From Candidatus Saccharimonadota bacterium (lineage in GTDB: Bacteria; Patescibacteriota; Saccharimonadia; Saccharimonadales; UBA4665), in NCBI GenBank assembly GCA_028289265.1, contig JAQGGU010000012.1, positions 1 through 5,426 of the forward strand: DNA of 5,426 nucleotides, in the 5' to 3' direction. The position numbers were made by a program, and so were the translations under genes. Of the stretch, positions 4,837 to 5,426 are shown piece after piece. Below the pieces are notes generated by a model, which was not told the DNA's origin, ran no database searches, and worked only from the letters and a program-made list of their open reading frames with translations. Within the stretch, counting starts at the first letter, position 1; every line of letters begins with the position of its first letter.

Positions 4837-5426
4837 AGCATATTACCGCCTGACCAAGCCCGGTATTATCTACGGTAACTTACTTACCGCTATCGGCGGC
4901 TTTTTATTTGGCGCGCAAGGCGATATAAATCCCTACCTACTAGTGGCAATGTCGGTCGGCACTTCAATGATCATCGCCTCGGCCTGCGTATTTAACAATT
5001 ACATTGATAGGGATATCGATGCTTACATGGCACGCACCAAGAAGCGAGCCCTGGTGAGCAAACAAATTTCGCCCACAAAGGCATTAATTTTTGGAGGAGC
5101 CCTCGGTCTAATTGGGGTAATAGTACTATATTGTTTCACCAACATACCTACACTCGCGCTCGGCATCATCGGCTTCGTATCATATGTGTTCTTGTACACC
5201 TTTTCCAAGCGAAGAACAGTGTATAGCACGCTCATTGGCAGCATTTCAGGTTCAACGCCGATCGCAGCCGGATATACCGCCGCTACCGGGCAATTTGATA
5301 GTGCAGCGCTGATCCTATTTCTCATCATGGCTATTTGGCAATTGCCGCATTTTTACGCTATTGGCATTTTCCGCAGGGACGATTACGCCGCCGCAGGAGT
5401 TCCAATACTTTCCGTCGTCAAAGGTA
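4829..5426 (+). CDS. cyoE: Protoheme IX farnesyltransferase (heme O synthase), 3' end outside window
   Basis: Membrane prenyltransferase of the UbiA superfamily that transfers a farnesyl group from farnesyl diphosphate to heme B, making the heme O needed by CyoB. 199 residues are visible of the usual 290-300. The N-terminus LKAYYRLTKPGIIYGN matches the start of E. coli CyoE. The first diphosphate/Mg-binding motif is N57-x-x-D60-x-x-x-D64 (NNYIDRDID), followed by the conserved RTKKR (69-73). Further family blocks are YTFSKRR at 123-129, IGSISGSTP and then AIWQLPHFYAIGIFRRDDY (168-186) with the second acidic motif, ending at PILSVVKG. The start is GTG, forced by an in-frame TAA two codons upstream. 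It is divergent from cyoABCD, unlike the collinear cyoABCDE of E. coli. No frameshift or lost motif is seen in the visible part. Confidence 0.96.
   Translation, partial: MLKAYYRLTKPGIIYGNLLTAIGGFLFGAQGDINPYLLVAMSVGTSMIIASACVFNNYIDRDIDAYMARTKKRALVSKQISPTKALIFGGALGLIGVIVLYCFTNIPTLALGIIGFVSYVFLYTFSKRRTVYSTLIGSISGSTPIAAGYTAATGQFDSAALILFLIMAIWQLPHFYAIGIFRRDDYAAAGVPILSVVKG

Noticed and set aside
5023..5328. Minus-strand open frame of 101 codons within cyoE
   Set aside because: It is antisense to the well-supported cyoE frame, which carries conserved prenyltransferase motifs, and has no ribosome binding site that I can see.

Overview
The window carries a cytochrome bo3-type quinol oxidase locus (heme-copper oxidase superfamily, A-type). 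The cyoABCD operon lies on the minus strand. A divergent cyoE (heme O synthase) on the plus strand runs off the right edge, and the C-terminal end of a sensor histidine kinase gene on the plus strand enters from the left edge. No tRNA, rRNA, CRISPR array or mobile element is visible.

Organism: TGA is a real stop codon (cyoA and cyoC end in TGA through ATGA overlaps) and no gene reads through TGA, so the code is standard. This argues against the UGA-Gly lineages Gracilibacteria and Absconditabacteria. Genes are tightly packed with overlapping junctions and short intergenic gaps. CyoD is fused to a cupredoxin-like domain with a CDTLTF...REITFG...HPNH...FHDH signature, which I associate from memory with Saccharibacteria (TM7, Patescibacteria/CPR). 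Some members of that group carry a bo3-type oxidase in an otherwise sparse metabolism. The assignment is moderately confident and rests on recognition, not on a search.

Layout: 1-296 (+) is the ATPase end of a histidine kinase. 297-346 is a short convergent gap with no convincing terminator. 347-4660 (-) holds cyoA, cyoB, cyoC and cyoD in transcription order, joined by overlaps of 4, 16 and 4 bp, so they are almost certainly one translationally coupled transcript. 4661-4828 is a divergent promoter region with a good minus-strand promoter (-35 CCGACA, -10 TATAAT), a perfect TATAAT on the plus strand, and a possible 21-codon leader ORF overlapping the cyoE start. 4829-5426 (+) is cyoE, 5' complete with a GTG start and cut by the window end.

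How they work together: CyoB is the catalytic subunit, with all heme and CuB ligands, the active-site Tyr, the quinol-site residues and the D-channel present. CyoA is the cupredoxin-fold subunit II without CuA. CyoC and CyoD are the small membrane subunits. CyoE farnesylates heme B to the heme O used in CyoB. Two things stand out. First, all three classical K-channel positions I could align are replaced (CyoA Glu to Met99; CyoB Ser to Gly303 and Lys to Leu366) while the D-channel is intact. Second, CyoD carries an extra extracytoplasmic, His-rich cupredoxin-like domain that roughly doubles its length.
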